Of a stretch of DNA of 64,000 nt, positions 1 to 8,801 are shown piece by piece; within the stretch, counting starts at the first letter, position 1, and the number at the start of each line of letters is the position of its first letter. Below the pieces are notes generated by a model. It did not search any database, was not told where the DNA came from, and saw nothing but the letters and a program-made list of their open reading frames with translations. Origin of the DNA: Helicobacter jaachi (GTDB lineage Bacteria > Campylobacterota > Campylobacteria > Campylobacterales > Helicobacteraceae); contig NZ_JRPR02000001.1 of NCBI RefSeq assembly GCF_000763135.2, positions 648,847 through 712,846 on the forward strand, in the 5' to 3' direction. The translations under genes were made by a program, and so were the position numbers.

Positions 1-564
1 GAAAAGCTCATCTATGGTGTGAAATTCACATCAGCGGGCGCTATTAGCGAGGATATGCTACAGCGCACTATTACAATCAATGGTTTAAGCAAGGCAGTGG
101 CGATGACAGGTTGGCGTATGGGCTATCTTGCTTGTAAGGATAAAAAGCTTGTCAAATTTATGGATAATTTGCAAAGTCAATGCACCTCAAATATCAATTC
201 TATCACGCAAAAAGCCTCTATTGTAGCCCTAAAGGGTGAGGCAGATAGTGATATTGAGGATATGCGCAGCGCGTTTGAAGAGCGTATGCGCTTTGCAAGT
301 GATGCGATTAATAATATACAATTTTTGAATGTGCGCCAGCCACAAGGCGCGTTTTATTTATTTATTAATATCTCCCAGCTTCCTCAATATGGCGCAGATT
401 CTATGAAATTATGCAAAGACTTGCTCACATCGCAAGGCGTAGCGCTCGTGCCCGGTTGTGCGTTTGGAATGGAGGGCTTTGTGCGCTTATCATTTGCTTG
501 CTCTTTGGAGCAGCTAGAAGAGGGTGTGGCGCGTATTTCACAATTTGTCAAAACGCTTTTGTGA
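1..564 (+). CDS. aspC: Aspartate aminotransferase, C-terminal part (truncated by window edge)
   Basis: PLP-dependent class I aminotransferase that would interconvert aspartate/2-oxoglutarate and oxaloacetate/glutamate in the cytoplasm. The reading frame is open from base 1, so the start lies outside the window and about 187 C-terminal residues remain. The PLP-lysine region NGLSKAVAMTGWRMGY is visible near the start, and the fold continues through GAFYLF and VRLSFACS to the stop at 562-564. The next gene begins about 60 bp on, so it may be co-transcribed or independent. Family membership is firm. The exact substrate cannot be proved from the C-terminal half, since closely related aromatic or alanine aminotransferases share these motifs. 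Confidence 0.85.
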   Translation, partial: EKLIYGVKFTSAGAISEDMLQRTITINGLSKAVAMTGWRMGYLACKDKKLVKFMDNLQSQCTSNINSITQKASIVALKGEADSDIEDMRSAFEERMRFASDAINNIQFLNVRQPQGAFYLFINISQLPQYGADSMKLCKDLLTSQGVALVPGCAFGMEGFVRLSFACSLEQLEEGVARISQFVKTLL

Positions 565-627
565 GAGTTTGCTTTTTGTGGGATTTAAGAGAAGTTGTAA
601 AAGTAAGATAAACAAGTGCTAGATTTT

Positions 628-1909
628 ATGAGAGGACATGGAGTTTTTGCCCTAGCGCTTTGTTTGTGTATAGGCTATCTTTATTTGAGTAACACTGCAC
701 CAAAAGCAGAGCTTGACTTTAATAAACTCACTCTAATCCCGCTAGATTCCTATAATTCTCACTTCACCCCCCCCCCCGCATAATCCTACACAGAATCTAG
801 ATTCTAAAAGCATAGAAAATATCATTTATTTTGATATTAAAAATACGCAAGCCTCTGCGCATGCAAGCGCAATAGTGGATATTTCAAGCATAAGTGCAGC
901 AAGCTTTATGCTTTTATATTTTGGCGGTAGCAAGGAGGGGGCTAGAGATGTGGGTATTTATCAAAGTTTTTTTACGCCATCTAAGCAAGATGGGCGCAAT
1001 TTTGGCACTTGGAGTGAGCCACACCGCCTTTTAGACGCAGATAGTCTCTCACAAATGAGCGGAGTATTTATTAAAAAATTAGGTAATCCCATTACCTTTA
1101 TGGATACGCAAGGCAGGGCGCATATATTTGTCGTAGGCGTGAGTATGGGTGGCTGGGCGACTAGCAGGATTTATTGGCTTATGCTGGATAGAAAAGATTT
1201 GCACACTTTGCACTATGTGAAAGCATTGCATATAAGCCCATTTTTAAATATCTCCCACCTTGTGCGCACGCCTGCTATGCTCACAAATGAGGGAGGCTTT
1301 ATTTTGCCTATTTACCATGAGCTAGCGCGCAAATATCCGCTTTTGCTTACGTTTAGCCCACAATTAAAGCTAGATTCTATCATGCGCCCTACTCAAATGA
1401 CTGCCCTTTTGCAGCCTAGCTTTGTTCCACTTAGCGCGCATACAAGTATTGGCATTTATCGCACTTATAAAATGTATGACAACACACTTTTTGTAAGTAT
1501 ATGCGGGAGCGAGTGCGTTACAAAGCCTAGTAATCTTAAAAATTATGACAGCTCATCAGTGCTTTTTAGTATGCAAGATTCTATATTTTTATTGCATAAT
1601 AAACCCTCTAGCGCGCAAGGCAATAAACGCGAAGAGCTCTGGTTGTATAGGTTAGATAAAGTAAGCCTATCAGATTCTATAGTGCATTTTAAAGCACTTT
1701 TTATGCTTGATAATTTGCCATATAGTGAGGTGTCTTATCCAAGCGTAGCCGTAGGAATGGAAAGTATGGGAGAGACCATAGGAGGGGAGTTTGTGAGTAT
1801 TGCTTATACTTATGGGCGCAAATTTATCCGCGTGGCGTTTGTGCCAAAAAGTAAGCTTATAGCGCATATAGATTCTAAAAATATAGAATCTAGCAAGGAT
1901 AATAAATGA
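628..1909 (+). CDS. Sialidase-like (BNR/COG4692-type) exported protein, phase-variable, out of frame here
   Basis: Two frames join at a run of 11 C (767-777). The ATG at 628 opens a frame with a hydrophobic N-terminal segment (GVFALALCLCIGYLYL), a signal anchor. That frame stops at TAA 781-783. The +2 frame is open from 779 to the TGA at 1907-1909 and carries GGSKEGARDVGIYQS, a WSEP strand and GNPITFMD, which resemble the predicted-neuraminidase family. Ten or 13 C would fuse the parts into about 426 residues; 11 gives an OFF state or reflects a homopolymer error. A GTG at 616 is an alternative start. The product probably sits outside the inner membrane and acts on glycans. True sialidase activity is inferred, because I see no clean Asp-box. 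The stop overlaps the next gene (ATGA). Confidence 0.75.
767..777 (+). repeat. Poly-C(11) phase-variation tract
   Basis: Eleven consecutive C bases lie within codons 47-50 of the sialidase-like gene. Slipped-strand mispairing here would switch the downstream frame. Both flanking frames are open up to the tract, which is the usual signature of a contingency locus in Helicobacter and Campylobacter. Confidence 0.85.
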
Positions 1910-2706
1910 GCTTCATAGTGTGTATGGGGATTAATCTAGCGGTGCTAGCTGGTATAGTGTGGTGCTTACATAAGTGGCTTTTAAGGTGTAAATTACGCTA
2001 TGTTCTAGGAGGTATGTTAGCGTGGCTTATTTTATTTAATGCGCCTATATCTGGCATATTTGCTACATCTAGTAGTTTTTATGTAAGTTTGTGTGGCTAT
2101 ATGTATGCTTTGTTTGATACGCCAAGTTTTATACTCATACTTTTAAGTGGCATTTATCTTGCGCGTTTTGTATGTGCAATGTCCATAGTGCGCGTAAGTA
2201 GCTCACAAAATTGCATAATAGAATCTAAACACACAGAATCTAGCACGATAAAATCTTATAATCCAAAATCTCGCGCAATAACATCTAGCGTTATAGAATC
2301 TAACATTATAGAATCTAGCGCCACGCACCCTGCTTGGCTATATTCCGCGCTATATACGCCATTTTTCCCTCCGCGTGTGCAGTATGTGTGGATTGGCTTT
2401 GGGCTAGTGCTTTATATGGGATTTTTAGGCTATTTTGTCGATATTTACCATTTAGGGTTTAAAATGCAGCTTTTTGTTTTGTCTATTTTATCCATTTTCT
2501 CCTATATTCTATGCGCGCGCAGTGGCTTTTTGCTGCTTATTTGTATGCTCGCGTATGGGCTTAAGATTCTAGGTGATATGAATATTTTTAACTATTGCAT
2601 TGACCCATTTTTGTGGATAGGGTGCATTATCGCAGCAATACTAAGGTTTGGTGGGGTGCTTGTGAGATTTTACTACGGAGGAAAGAATGGAGAGAAAGTG
2701 GCTTGA
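1906..2706 (+). CDS. Hypothetical polytopic membrane protein
   Basis: A 266-residue protein that I do not assign to a family. It has an N-terminal pair of hydrophobic segments (about residues 3-20 and 32-50), another near 80-100, a polar loop at about 100-145, and further segments from about 160 to the C-terminus, so roughly six membrane spans. The polar loop is built almost wholly from copies of the TAGAATCT word, giving Glu-Ser-Ser, Glu-Ser-Asn and Glu-Ser-Lys, and looks like a tolerated insertion. Its start overlaps the sialidase-like stop (ATGA), and its end overlaps the transferase gene by 20 bp, so the three are translationally coupled. That context suggests a role in the same envelope-modification process, but no function can be read from the sequence. 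Confidence 0.7.
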   Translation: MSFIVCMGINLAVLAGIVWCLHKWLLRCKLRYVLGGMLAWLILFNAPISGIFATSSSFYVSLCGYMYALFDTPSFILILLSGIYLARFVCAMSIVRVSSSQNCIIESKHTESSTIKSYNPKSRAITSSVIESNIIESSATHPAWLYSALYTPFFPPRVQYVWIGFGLVLYMGFLGYFVDIYHLGFKMQLFVLSILSIFSYILCARSGFLLLICMLAYGLKILGDMNIFNYCIDPFLWIGCIIAAILRFGGVLVRFYYGGKNGEKVA

Positions 2707-4726
2707 GAAGCTCTTAATTAAATCAATTATTTTTGCCCTATTTTTATTTTTACTTTTTTTTGTATTAAAACTTTGCTTTGTGCTTTATAGTGGCGTGTAT
2801 AATGGCGCCATAGGTGAGGCAAGGTGGAGCGAGTATTTTGGCGCATTTTTTAATGGCTTGCGCTATGATTGCCGCTATATCGCAGGTTTAAGCATTACAT
2901 ATTTTGTGCTAGGACTTATATTCTTTTGGACAAAATTTCGTTGGTTTGTGCTGTGGATTTATGCGCTTTTAGTGGTGGTTTTGAGCCTTTTTATAGGCAT
3001 TGCTGAAATGGTTTTTTATGAAATCTTTGATGATGTGTTTAATGCCAATTTGCTGGGGCTTATTTTTGATGACCAAAGGGCGATTTTCCACACAGGTATA
3101 AGCGGGCAGTATGGCATTAGCTTTAAAATCATAGCGTGGCTACTACTTAGTTTTGTATTTATGTGGCTTTATACAAAAACATTTAATGCCATATCGCGCG
3201 AGTATGAGCGCAATAGTTTTCATTCAATCCGCCGCACACATAGGGAATCTCCGCTGTCCTCTATTATTTTGTTTGTGATTTTTGCACTTTTTATGATGAT
3301 ATGTATTAATTCTGCTTTTAGTTTTAAGGGCGTGAGTTTAGACCAAGTCATTAAGCCTGTTGAAAATAACTTTTTACGCAAGGCTTCACCCGGGGCATTT
3401 CGTGACTTATATTTGGTGTATCGCGGCTATGCGAAAATCTCAAATTCCCACTTTAGTGACTATATTGAGCAGCGTCCCACCGAAGTGGTGGAGGAGTATT
3501 TTGGGCTAGATTCTAAAGCGCAGAGTTATAATCTTAAAGATTTGCTTGCCAAAAAGGTGAGCAATACCGCAGGCAAGCGCATTGATTATGTGTTTTATAT
3601 CGTAGCAGAGAGTTTAAGTGAATGGTATTTTGATGAGGAGTTTGATGGTATTGGCTTAAGTGCTGGACTTAAATCGCTTTTGCAGGATAATCATGGCGCA
3701 AAAATTGGCGTGTTTTTAGAAAATGCTGGCTCTACGATTAAAAGTATGGATATTCATCTCACCGGGCTTTTTCAAACAGAAATCCCTGTGAATTCAGTCA
3801 TCGGCACGTTAGAGCCTTTCATCACTTCCACAGGCGCAATTATGCAAAATCTAGGCTATAGGACTAATTTTTACTATGGCGGCAGCGGTATTTGGCAAAA
3901 GCTTGACCAATACACTGCCTCACAGGGCTTTGAGCAGATTTACTACAGCACGCACATTATTAATAATGCTAAATTTAATGGCTATCCCTCGCCCTATGAA
4001 GGATTATGGGGAGCGTATGACCATCATCTTTTTGCCCTGGTGCGAGATAATGTCTTCAAAGAGCGCAACGCGCCAAGTTTTAATATGATTCTCACTACTT
4101 CTAATCACCCACCTTATGATGTGCCATTAGAGCAATTTGGCGTGCCATTAGAGCAGATTAGGGATTTTCTAGCGCATAATCCACGCTATGGTGAAAAAGG
4201 CGAGCGACTTATGGGGCATATTTGGTATGCCGATAAGGTTATCACGCGCTTTATTCAAGATGTCTCGCGCGTGCTGCCAAACTCGCTTTTTGTGATTACT
4301 GGCGACCATTATGATAGAGAGTATCCTAACGCTTCGCTAAAAACGCGCAATAGCGTGCCTTTCATTTTGTATTCACCTGTGCTTGAGCTTAAAAAAATTG
4401 CCAATATCGGCTCGCATATTGATATTGCGCCTAGTGTAATTGAGCTTATCGCGCCCCATGATTATGTGTATCATAGCTTTGGCGAACCTTTAGTGAGCAA
4501 TGATAATATGGCGCTTAATGAAAAAAATAGCGCGCTAGGCTACTTTAGTGTGGCTACAGATAGATTTGTGTATGACGGAGAGGGCGTGATTGAGTATTTT
4601 CATGAAGGCACAGCGCAGCATAATGATAAAGAGCTTGCTAAATCACTGTATAAAAGGCTACAGCAGGCTACAGCGCTTAGTTGGTGGATTCTCAAAAATG
4701 GCTATGAAGTGAGGGATACGCCATAG
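2687..4726 (+). CDS. LTA synthase/phosphoglycerol transferase-like membrane sulfatase-family protein
   Basis: A 679-residue protein with about five N-terminal transmembrane helices (residues 10-205) followed by a periplasmic sulfatase/alkaline-phosphatase-type domain (about 295-650). The hallmarks are YIVAESLSEWYF, the likely nucleophile threonine in GSTIKSM (near residue 349), TSNHPPYD, and the metal-binding ITGDHYDRE near residue 538. The layout matches LtaS, MdoB and EptA relatives, which move phosphoglycerol or phosphoethanolamine from a phospholipid to an envelope glycan or lipid. Which group is moved, and onto what, is not visible. AGGAGG-type ribosome binding (GGAGGAAAG) precedes the ATG inside the upstream gene. 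The stop overlaps the mnmD start by one base. Confidence 0.85.
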   Translation: MERKWLEKLLIKSIIFALFLFLLFFVLKLCFVLYSGVYNGAIGEARWSEYFGAFFNGLRYDCRYIAGLSITYFVLGLIFFWTKFRWFVLWIYALLVVVLSLFIGIAEMVFYEIFDDVFNANLLGLIFDDQRAIFHTGISGQYGISFKIIAWLLLSFVFMWLYTKTFNAISREYERNSFHSIRRTHRESPLSSIILFVIFALFMMICINSAFSFKGVSLDQVIKPVENNFLRKASPGAFRDLYLVYRGYAKISNSHFSDYIEQRPTEVVEEYFGLDSKAQSYNLKDLLAKKVSNTAGKRIDYVFYIVAESLSEWYFDEEFDGIGLSAGLKSLLQDNHGAKIGVFLENAGSTIKSMDIHLTGLFQTEIPVNSVIGTLEPFITSTGAIMQNLGYRTNFYYGGSGIWQKLDQYTASQGFEQIYYSTHIINNAKFNGYPSPYEGLWGAYDHHLFALVRDNVFKERNAPSFNMILTTSNHPPYDVPLEQFGVPLEQIRDFLAHNPRYGEKGERLMGHIWYADKVITRFIQDVSRVLPNSLFVITGDHYDREYPNASLKTRNSVPFILYSPVLELKKIANIGSHIDIAPSVIELIAPHDYVYHSFGEPLVSNDNMALNEKNSALGYFSVATDRFVYDGEGVIEYFHEGTAQHNDKELAKSLYKRLQQATALSWWILKNGYEVRDTP

Positions 4727-5580
4727 TGTCGCGCAACTGGTTACGCGAGAGTAGCGATGGAAGCCTAAGCGCGTATAATAGCGCATTTGATGAATGCTAC
4801 CATAGTCTTAAAGATGGCGCGCTTAGCGAAACACTCCATAAGCATATATATCCCTCATTGGAGCATATTTGTGCGCTAGATTCTATAAATACAGAATCTG
4901 CTACAGAATCTAGCAGGGCAGATTCTATGTGTGGAGATTCTCTGCGCGCACTTGATTGTGGCGCATTAGATTCTATAAATGCTCTAAATCTTAGCACTCC
5001 CCTTTATGTGCTTGATATTTGCTTTGGCTTGGGCTACAACAGCCTAGCACTTTTGGCAACACTCGCACAAAATGGCTTTAGTGGTAGGGTAGAAATCTAC
5101 TCGCCTGAGCTTGATGAGAGTATCTTTACAAGACTACGCACATTTTCCTACCCTGCGCTAATAGAGGATTTTAAAGACAAAGATAAGATTTTGCATTTTT
5201 TAGAATCTGCACCCTATGGGGAGCTAAGCGCGTATGAAAGCAGGGCGAAGAATATGGAGTTTAGGCTGCACATTTATAAAGCAGATGCGCTTAAGCTTTT
5301 GGCGCATTTGCCGCAGGGAGCGTTTCATATCGTGTATCAAGATGCATTTAGTCCCAAGAAAAATCCCACGCTGTGGAGTGAGGCATATTTTTGCTCTCTT
5401 GCGCGCTTGCTGCATACACAGGGCATTATCACTACTTATTCACAAAGCAAAGCCATACGCACAAATGCACTTAATGCCGGACTTTATGTGTATGATTATG
5501 GTGCTAAACTTGTCCGCGCAGGCAGCCTTATGAGCAAAGCCCCATTGGCTTTAAAGCAAACAAGACAGATTCTATCATAG
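4726..5580 (+). CDS. mnmD: tRNA 5-methylaminomethyl-2-thiouridine methyltransferase (MnmC N-domain type)
   Basis: An SAM-dependent methyltransferase of the DUF752/MnmC N-terminal family, which completes mnm5s2U at wobble position 34 of tRNA. The SAM-binding strand is YVLDICFGLGYNSLALL (about residues 92-108), and the family motif YQDAFSPKKNPTLWSEAYF lies near 205. Unlike E. coli MnmC there is no FAD oxidase domain, so this is the stand-alone form. Residues about 45-85 form a low-complexity insertion rich in Asp-Ser and Glu-Ser, encoded by six copies of AGATTCT/AGAATCT. The GTG start at 4726 overlaps the preceding TAG. The gene ends the surface operon, and no functional link with the upstream genes is apparent. 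Confidence 0.85.
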   Translation: MSRNWLRESSDGSLSAYNSAFDECYHSLKDGALSETLHKHIYPSLEHICALDSINTESATESSRADSMCGDSLRALDCGALDSINALNLSTPLYVLDICFGLGYNSLALLATLAQNGFSGRVEIYSPELDESIFTRLRTFSYPALIEDFKDKDKILHFLESAPYGELSAYESRAKNMEFRLHIYKADALKLLAHLPQGAFHIVYQDAFSPKKNPTLWSEAYFCSLARLLHTQGIITTYSQSKAIRTNALNAGLYVYDYGAKLVRAGSLMSKAPLALKQTRQILS

Positions 5581-5600
5581 CTGTATTTTGTGAGAAAATT

Positions 5601-5749
5601 ATAGAATCTCACCTCAAAAACTAAGTTGATAGATTAGCTTTAGCCTAAGCTATAACTTTATACTTTGAGGGCGCAAATTCGCGGCTCTGCCGTGAAATTG
5701 TAAGACCGCACGGCGCATAAACGCAACAAGTGCGGACATGATAGAATCT
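5601..5749 (+). repeat. Dispersed structured repeat, copy A
   Basis: Full-length copy of an element of about 150 bp bounded by TAGAATCT words. It lies between the convergent mnmD and outer-membrane protein genes. Predicted hairpins are TAGCTT/AAGCTA (P1), an 11-bp imperfect stem at 5674-5684 with 5690-5700 (P2), and CCGCAC/GTGCGG at 5706-5711 with 5730-5735 (P3), with an inner GCG/CGC. The conserved linear core CTATAACTTTATACTTTGAG sits between P1 and P2. Confidence 0.75.
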
Positions 5750-6326
5750 AAATGCTAAAATCATAAAAACTCAATGTAATCATAATGCTTTCACTCTCAA
5801 ATCTTTGTGCATGTATTTTCTTGCTTTTCTCCCTAAAGCCGCGCATATAGCCCACGCTTATGCCATAGCCTTGCGCGATGTCAAAAAACAATTCCACGCG
5901 CGCAGTGCCGCCATATATATTATACTGCTCGCTACTTTGAGGCATTGCAAGATTATTCATCTCTAGCCCACCTCCTACAAGGGCAATAATGCGCCCATTA
6001 AAGAGCCGATAACCCACTTGCGCGCCAAAAGATATGCCATATAGCCCATTTTTATGCTCTGAGCCTGCCCTGCCATCGATATAAGCATTTAATAGCACAT
6101 TTTGGCTCTCTCCAAACATCACGCCCCGTTTTAGCCCAAATAACACCGCACTGCGCTCATTTTTATAATGCTGCATTTTTGCATTAGTGATAGTAGTATG
6201 CACGCCACCAATGCTAAAGCTGCCAAAGCTATTATTGCTAGGAGCTACACCTGCTGGAGCAAAATCAAATCCATAGCTTACAAGGCTTATAAGCCCGCTA
6301 TACAAAATCCCTCTTAGAAATCTCAT
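5748..6326 (-). CDS. Putative small outer-membrane beta-barrel protein
   Basis: About 192 residues with an N-terminal signal sequence (FLRGILYSGLISLVSYGF) and alternating amphipathic strands rich in Gly, Tyr and Phe, such as YGISFGAQVGYRLF, IYGGTARVELFF and YGISVGYMRGF. This pattern fits the small Helicobacter outer-membrane proteins, although I cannot name the subfamily and the C-terminus (FYDFSI) is not the classic terminal Phe. I chose the ATG at 6326, which overlaps the helicase stop (TAATG coupling); an in-frame ATG nine bases upstream is also possible. It is probably co-transcribed with, and translationally coupled to, the helicase gene. Its 3' end meets repeat copy A. Confidence 0.65.
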   Translation of the reverse strand: MRFLRGILYSGLISLVSYGFDFAPAGVAPSNNSFGSFSIGGVHTTITNAKMQHYKNERSAVLFGLKRGVMFGESQNVLLNAYIDGRAGSEHKNGLYGISFGAQVGYRLFNGRIIALVGGGLEMNNLAMPQSSEQYNIYGGTARVELFFDIAQGYGISVGYMRGFREKSKKIHAQRFESESIMITLSFYDFSI

Positions 6327-7927
6327 TAACCCCAAATACTCCCCGTGTATGGCTGGCTTCTATCGATATCATCATACCGCTTTTTCTTGTTGTGTTTAGC
6401 TCTGTCATTTTTGTCATACCTAGCATTTCTATCGTGTTTATCGTGTCTGCTTGCATTTTTGCTTGAGGTTTTAGCGGGTTTTTTATTTGATTTATCGCTT
6501 TGATGTTCTTCTTCGAGCTTGGCGATTTGTTCTTTGCTTAATCCAATCTTAAAATTATTATTTTTCTCCAGATAGAGTGAAATGAGTTTTAAGCAAAGCT
6601 GCGTGGTATCAATTTTATCTTTAAGCTTTTCGTAAATTGCTACAGATTTATCGCTTACTTTCGTGCGGGAAAGCTCTTGAGAGAATAAATCGCCGCTATA
6701 TTCTTGTGCAATTTCACAAAGAGTGAGCTTAGCCTGCGTGATTTGCTTAATTTTACTTAAATCCTTATACTCAAGCGGCGTAGCCAGCGTGATAGCCACG
6801 CCCTTTTTGCCCGCGCGCCCTGTTCTACCGATACGATGCACATAGCTTTCAGGATTAAGCGGTATGTGGTAATTAAATACATGGCTTACATCGCTAATGT
6901 CTAGCCCGCGCGATGCCACATCAGTAGCCACTAAAATTTCTATCCTTTTTTCTTTAAAAGCCTTAATCGCCTCTCGCCTATCCCACTGCTCCATATCCCC
7001 ATGCAGCGCCATAGCCTTAAAGCCGCGATTAACAAGGCGCGTAGCTAGCGCATCGGCTTCTTTTTTCATACGCGTAAAAATAATGCTCTTTGTGGGGTTT
7101 TGCGTCTCAATGAGGCGCACAATGGCTTCATCACGCTCGCCCTCATTGATGATGTAATACTGCTGCTCTATGTCTTTGTTGGTTACATCTGTGGGCGTGA
7201 TTTTCACAAATGTGGGTTTGTCTAAAATACGCATAGCAAGCTGCTTAATAGGCTCTGGCATGGTGGCGGAAAAAAGCAGCGTTTGACGCGTGTTTGGCAA
7301 GAATTTAAAAATCTCTTCAATATCATCTAAAAAGCCCATATCAAGCATTTCATCGCTCTCATCAAGCACCACTACGCGCGGTGAGAAATGCTCAAGTCGC
7401 CCATTTTGTAAATGGTCTAGGAGTCTGCCCGGCGTAGCTACCATAATTTTTGGCTTTTTTTCTAATAAATCGCATTGGCGTTTGATACTCTGCCCACCAT
7501 ACATACAAATCGTTTTGATACGCCCATATCGCCCAAGTTTTAAAATCTCTTCACTAATTTGCATAGTAAGCTCGCGCGTGGGCGTAATGATAAGCGCTTC
7601 AATATCTTTATTGCGGCTTAGCCCATTAAGGATAGGAATGACAAATGCCGCTGTCTTGCCTGTGCCTGTTTGGGCTTGCGCGATTAAATCTTTGCCTTGC
7701 AAAATAGCTGGAATGCTTTGGGCTTGCACAGGGCTAGGCGTGGTAAATCCTGCCTCTTTAATGCCCTTTAGCACAAAGTCTTTAAGTTTAAATACCTCAA
7801 AGCCCTCTTGCTTAGAATCTGGCTTTTTAGAATCTGCTAGCTCTTTTTGGGGTTTTAGTTGTGTAGATTCTGAATCTGTCTTATGTGTGTTTTGGTGAGA
7901 ATCTGGGGATTGTGATTGATTATCCAT
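6326..7927 (-). CDS. rhpA: DEAD-box ATP-dependent RNA helicase
   Basis: A 533-residue RNA helicase that would unwind structured mRNA or rRNA, probably within degradosome-type or ribosome-assembly work. H. pylori RhpA, the partner of RNase J, is the likely counterpart. Motifs in order: Q-motif (FTTPSPVQAQSIPAIL), Walker A AQTGTGKTAAF, PTRELTMQI, motif II as DESD rather than DEAD, SAT, and HRIGRTGRAG. The N-terminus has an Asp/Ser-rich leader built partly from TAGAATCT words, and the C-terminus has a basic Lys/Asn/Asp-rich tail typical of RNA tethering. It is divergently transcribed from ccdA across a 150-bp gap with facing promoter-like boxes. The symbol is by analogy; deaD or rhlE-like would also be defensible. 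Confidence 0.88.
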   Translation of the reverse strand: MDNQSQSPDSHQNTHKTDSESTQLKPQKELADSKKPDSKQEGFEVFKLKDFVLKGIKEAGFTTPSPVQAQSIPAILQGKDLIAQAQTGTGKTAAFVIPILNGLSRNKDIEALIITPTRELTMQISEEILKLGRYGRIKTICMYGGQSIKRQCDLLEKKPKIMVATPGRLLDHLQNGRLEHFSPRVVVLDESDEMLDMGFLDDIEEIFKFLPNTRQTLLFSATMPEPIKQLAMRILDKPTFVKITPTDVTNKDIEQQYYIINEGERDEAIVRLIETQNPTKSIIFTRMKKEADALATRLVNRGFKAMALHGDMEQWDRREAIKAFKEKRIEILVATDVASRGLDISDVSHVFNYHIPLNPESYVHRIGRTGRAGKKGVAITLATPLEYKDLSKIKQITQAKLTLCEIAQEYSGDLFSQELSRTKVSDKSVAIYEKLKDKIDTTQLCLKLISLYLEKNNNFKIGLSKEQIAKLEEEHQSDKSNKKPAKTSSKNASRHDKHDRNARYDKNDRAKHNKKKRYDDIDRSQPYTGSIWG

Positions 7928-7975
7928 AATAAATTACCTTTGTTATGCTTAAGTTTAAGCGAAGTTAAAGGCGCG

Positions 7976-7981
7976 ATTATA
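7976..7981 (-). promoter_or_regulatory. Probable -10 box for the RNA helicase gene
   Basis: Minus-strand TATAAT about 50 bp upstream of the helicase ATG, in an AT-rich stretch. Helicobacter vegetative promoters often rely on the -10 alone. Confidence 0.45.
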
Positions 7982-8036
7982 ACAAAATTTGCATTTTTTG
8001 CTCATTAAAATTTATAAAAATATAATGGCACTTAGG

Positions 8037-8042
8037 TATAAT
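8037..8042 (+). promoter_or_regulatory. Probable -10 box for the ccdA run
   Basis: TATAAT in AGGTATAATATTTAGAC, 36 bp upstream of the ccdA start. A second TATAAT lies at 8021-8026. Either could drive the long plus-strand run that begins at ccdA. Confidence 0.45.
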
Positions 8043-8077
8043 ATTTAGACTTCAAACTTAAATTCTAAGGTAAAATT

Positions 8078-8770
8078 TTGGATAGGCTTTTGCAACTTTA
8101 CGCCACTATGCCCTTTGCGGCAAGCTTTTTAGCGGGGATTCTCACATTTTTAAGCCCTTGTATTTTGCCGCTCATTCCCCCTTATATCTCTTATATTTCA
8201 GGTGTGGGTATTAATGAATTGCACCATCGCCACAAATATCGCATTATAGGCACTTCACTGCTTTTTATCGCTGGATTTTGTCTAGTATTTATCACGCTTG
8301 GGATTTTTGCTTCCTCTATGCTTGGGGAGCTATTTTCATTAGCATGGGTGCGCTATGTTGCAGGGGGAATAGTGATTATTTTTGGGCTACATTTTTTATT
8401 TCACTTTCAATGGCAATTTTTATATAAACACGCGCAATTTAGGCTTAATCACACACGTTTTGGCGCTCTAGCGCCATTTGTGCTAGGCATTAGCTTTAGC
8501 ATTGGCTGGAGTCCATGCGTGGGACCCATTCTAGCCTCAATCCTTACACTCTCTGTTTTTAATCCCACAAATGCGCTGTGGCTTATGCTGTGCTATTGTG
8601 CGGGGCTTGGGCTGGCGTTTTTACTAGTGGCTATATTTATTGATGTAAGCTTGCGGTGGTTAAAAAAACTCACGCCTTTCCTAAGGCTTATAGAAATGAT
8701 TGCTGGGGTGCTTTTAATCGTTATTGGCGTGCTTATTATGATGCAAAAAACTGATTTTTTGCTTATGTAG
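8078..8770 (+). CDS. ccdA: CcdA/DsbD-type thiol-disulfide transmembrane protein
   Basis: A 230-residue polytopic inner-membrane protein with six predicted spans. It carries reductant across the membrane for cytochrome c maturation or periplasmic disulfide reduction. The two family cysteines sit in proline motifs, LTFLSPCILPLIPPYISY in span 1 and SIGWSPCVGPILA in span 4. The start is TTG at 8078, preceded by TAAGG at a suitable distance, and no upstream ATG gives a better N-terminus. In H. pylori the same gene precedes the dihydroorotase-like and futalosine deaminase genes, as it does here. It opens a plus-strand run extending to 17243 with gaps of about 30 bp or less. Confidence 0.88.
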   Translation: MDRLLQLYATMPFAASFLAGILTFLSPCILPLIPPYISYISGVGINELHHRHKYRIIGTSLLFIAGFCLVFITLGIFASSMLGELFSLAWVRYVAGGIVIIFGLHFLFHFQWQFLYKHAQFRLNHTRFGALAPFVLGISFSIGWSPCVGPILASILTLSVFNPTNALWLMLCYCAGLGLAFLLVAIFIDVSLRWLKKLTPFLRLIEMIAGVLLIVIGVLIMMQKTDFLLM

Positions 8771-8801
8771 ATTCTATAAAATATGAAAAAAGGAGGGCAA
8801 T

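Noticed and set aside
875..1909. Sialidase-like protein starting at the GTG at 875
   Set aside because: The frame is open upstream to the poly-C tract and the conserved fold begins before a usable start. The upstream signal anchor belongs to the same gene after frame correction.
4879..4985. CRISPR-like spaced repeats
   Set aside because: The repeated unit is only 7-8 bases in mixed orientation with irregular spacing inside a coding frame.
7290..7898. Antisense open frame (202 codons) within the RNA helicase gene
   Set aside because: The opposite strand carries all helicase motifs. This frame has no family features and no ribosome-binding site.
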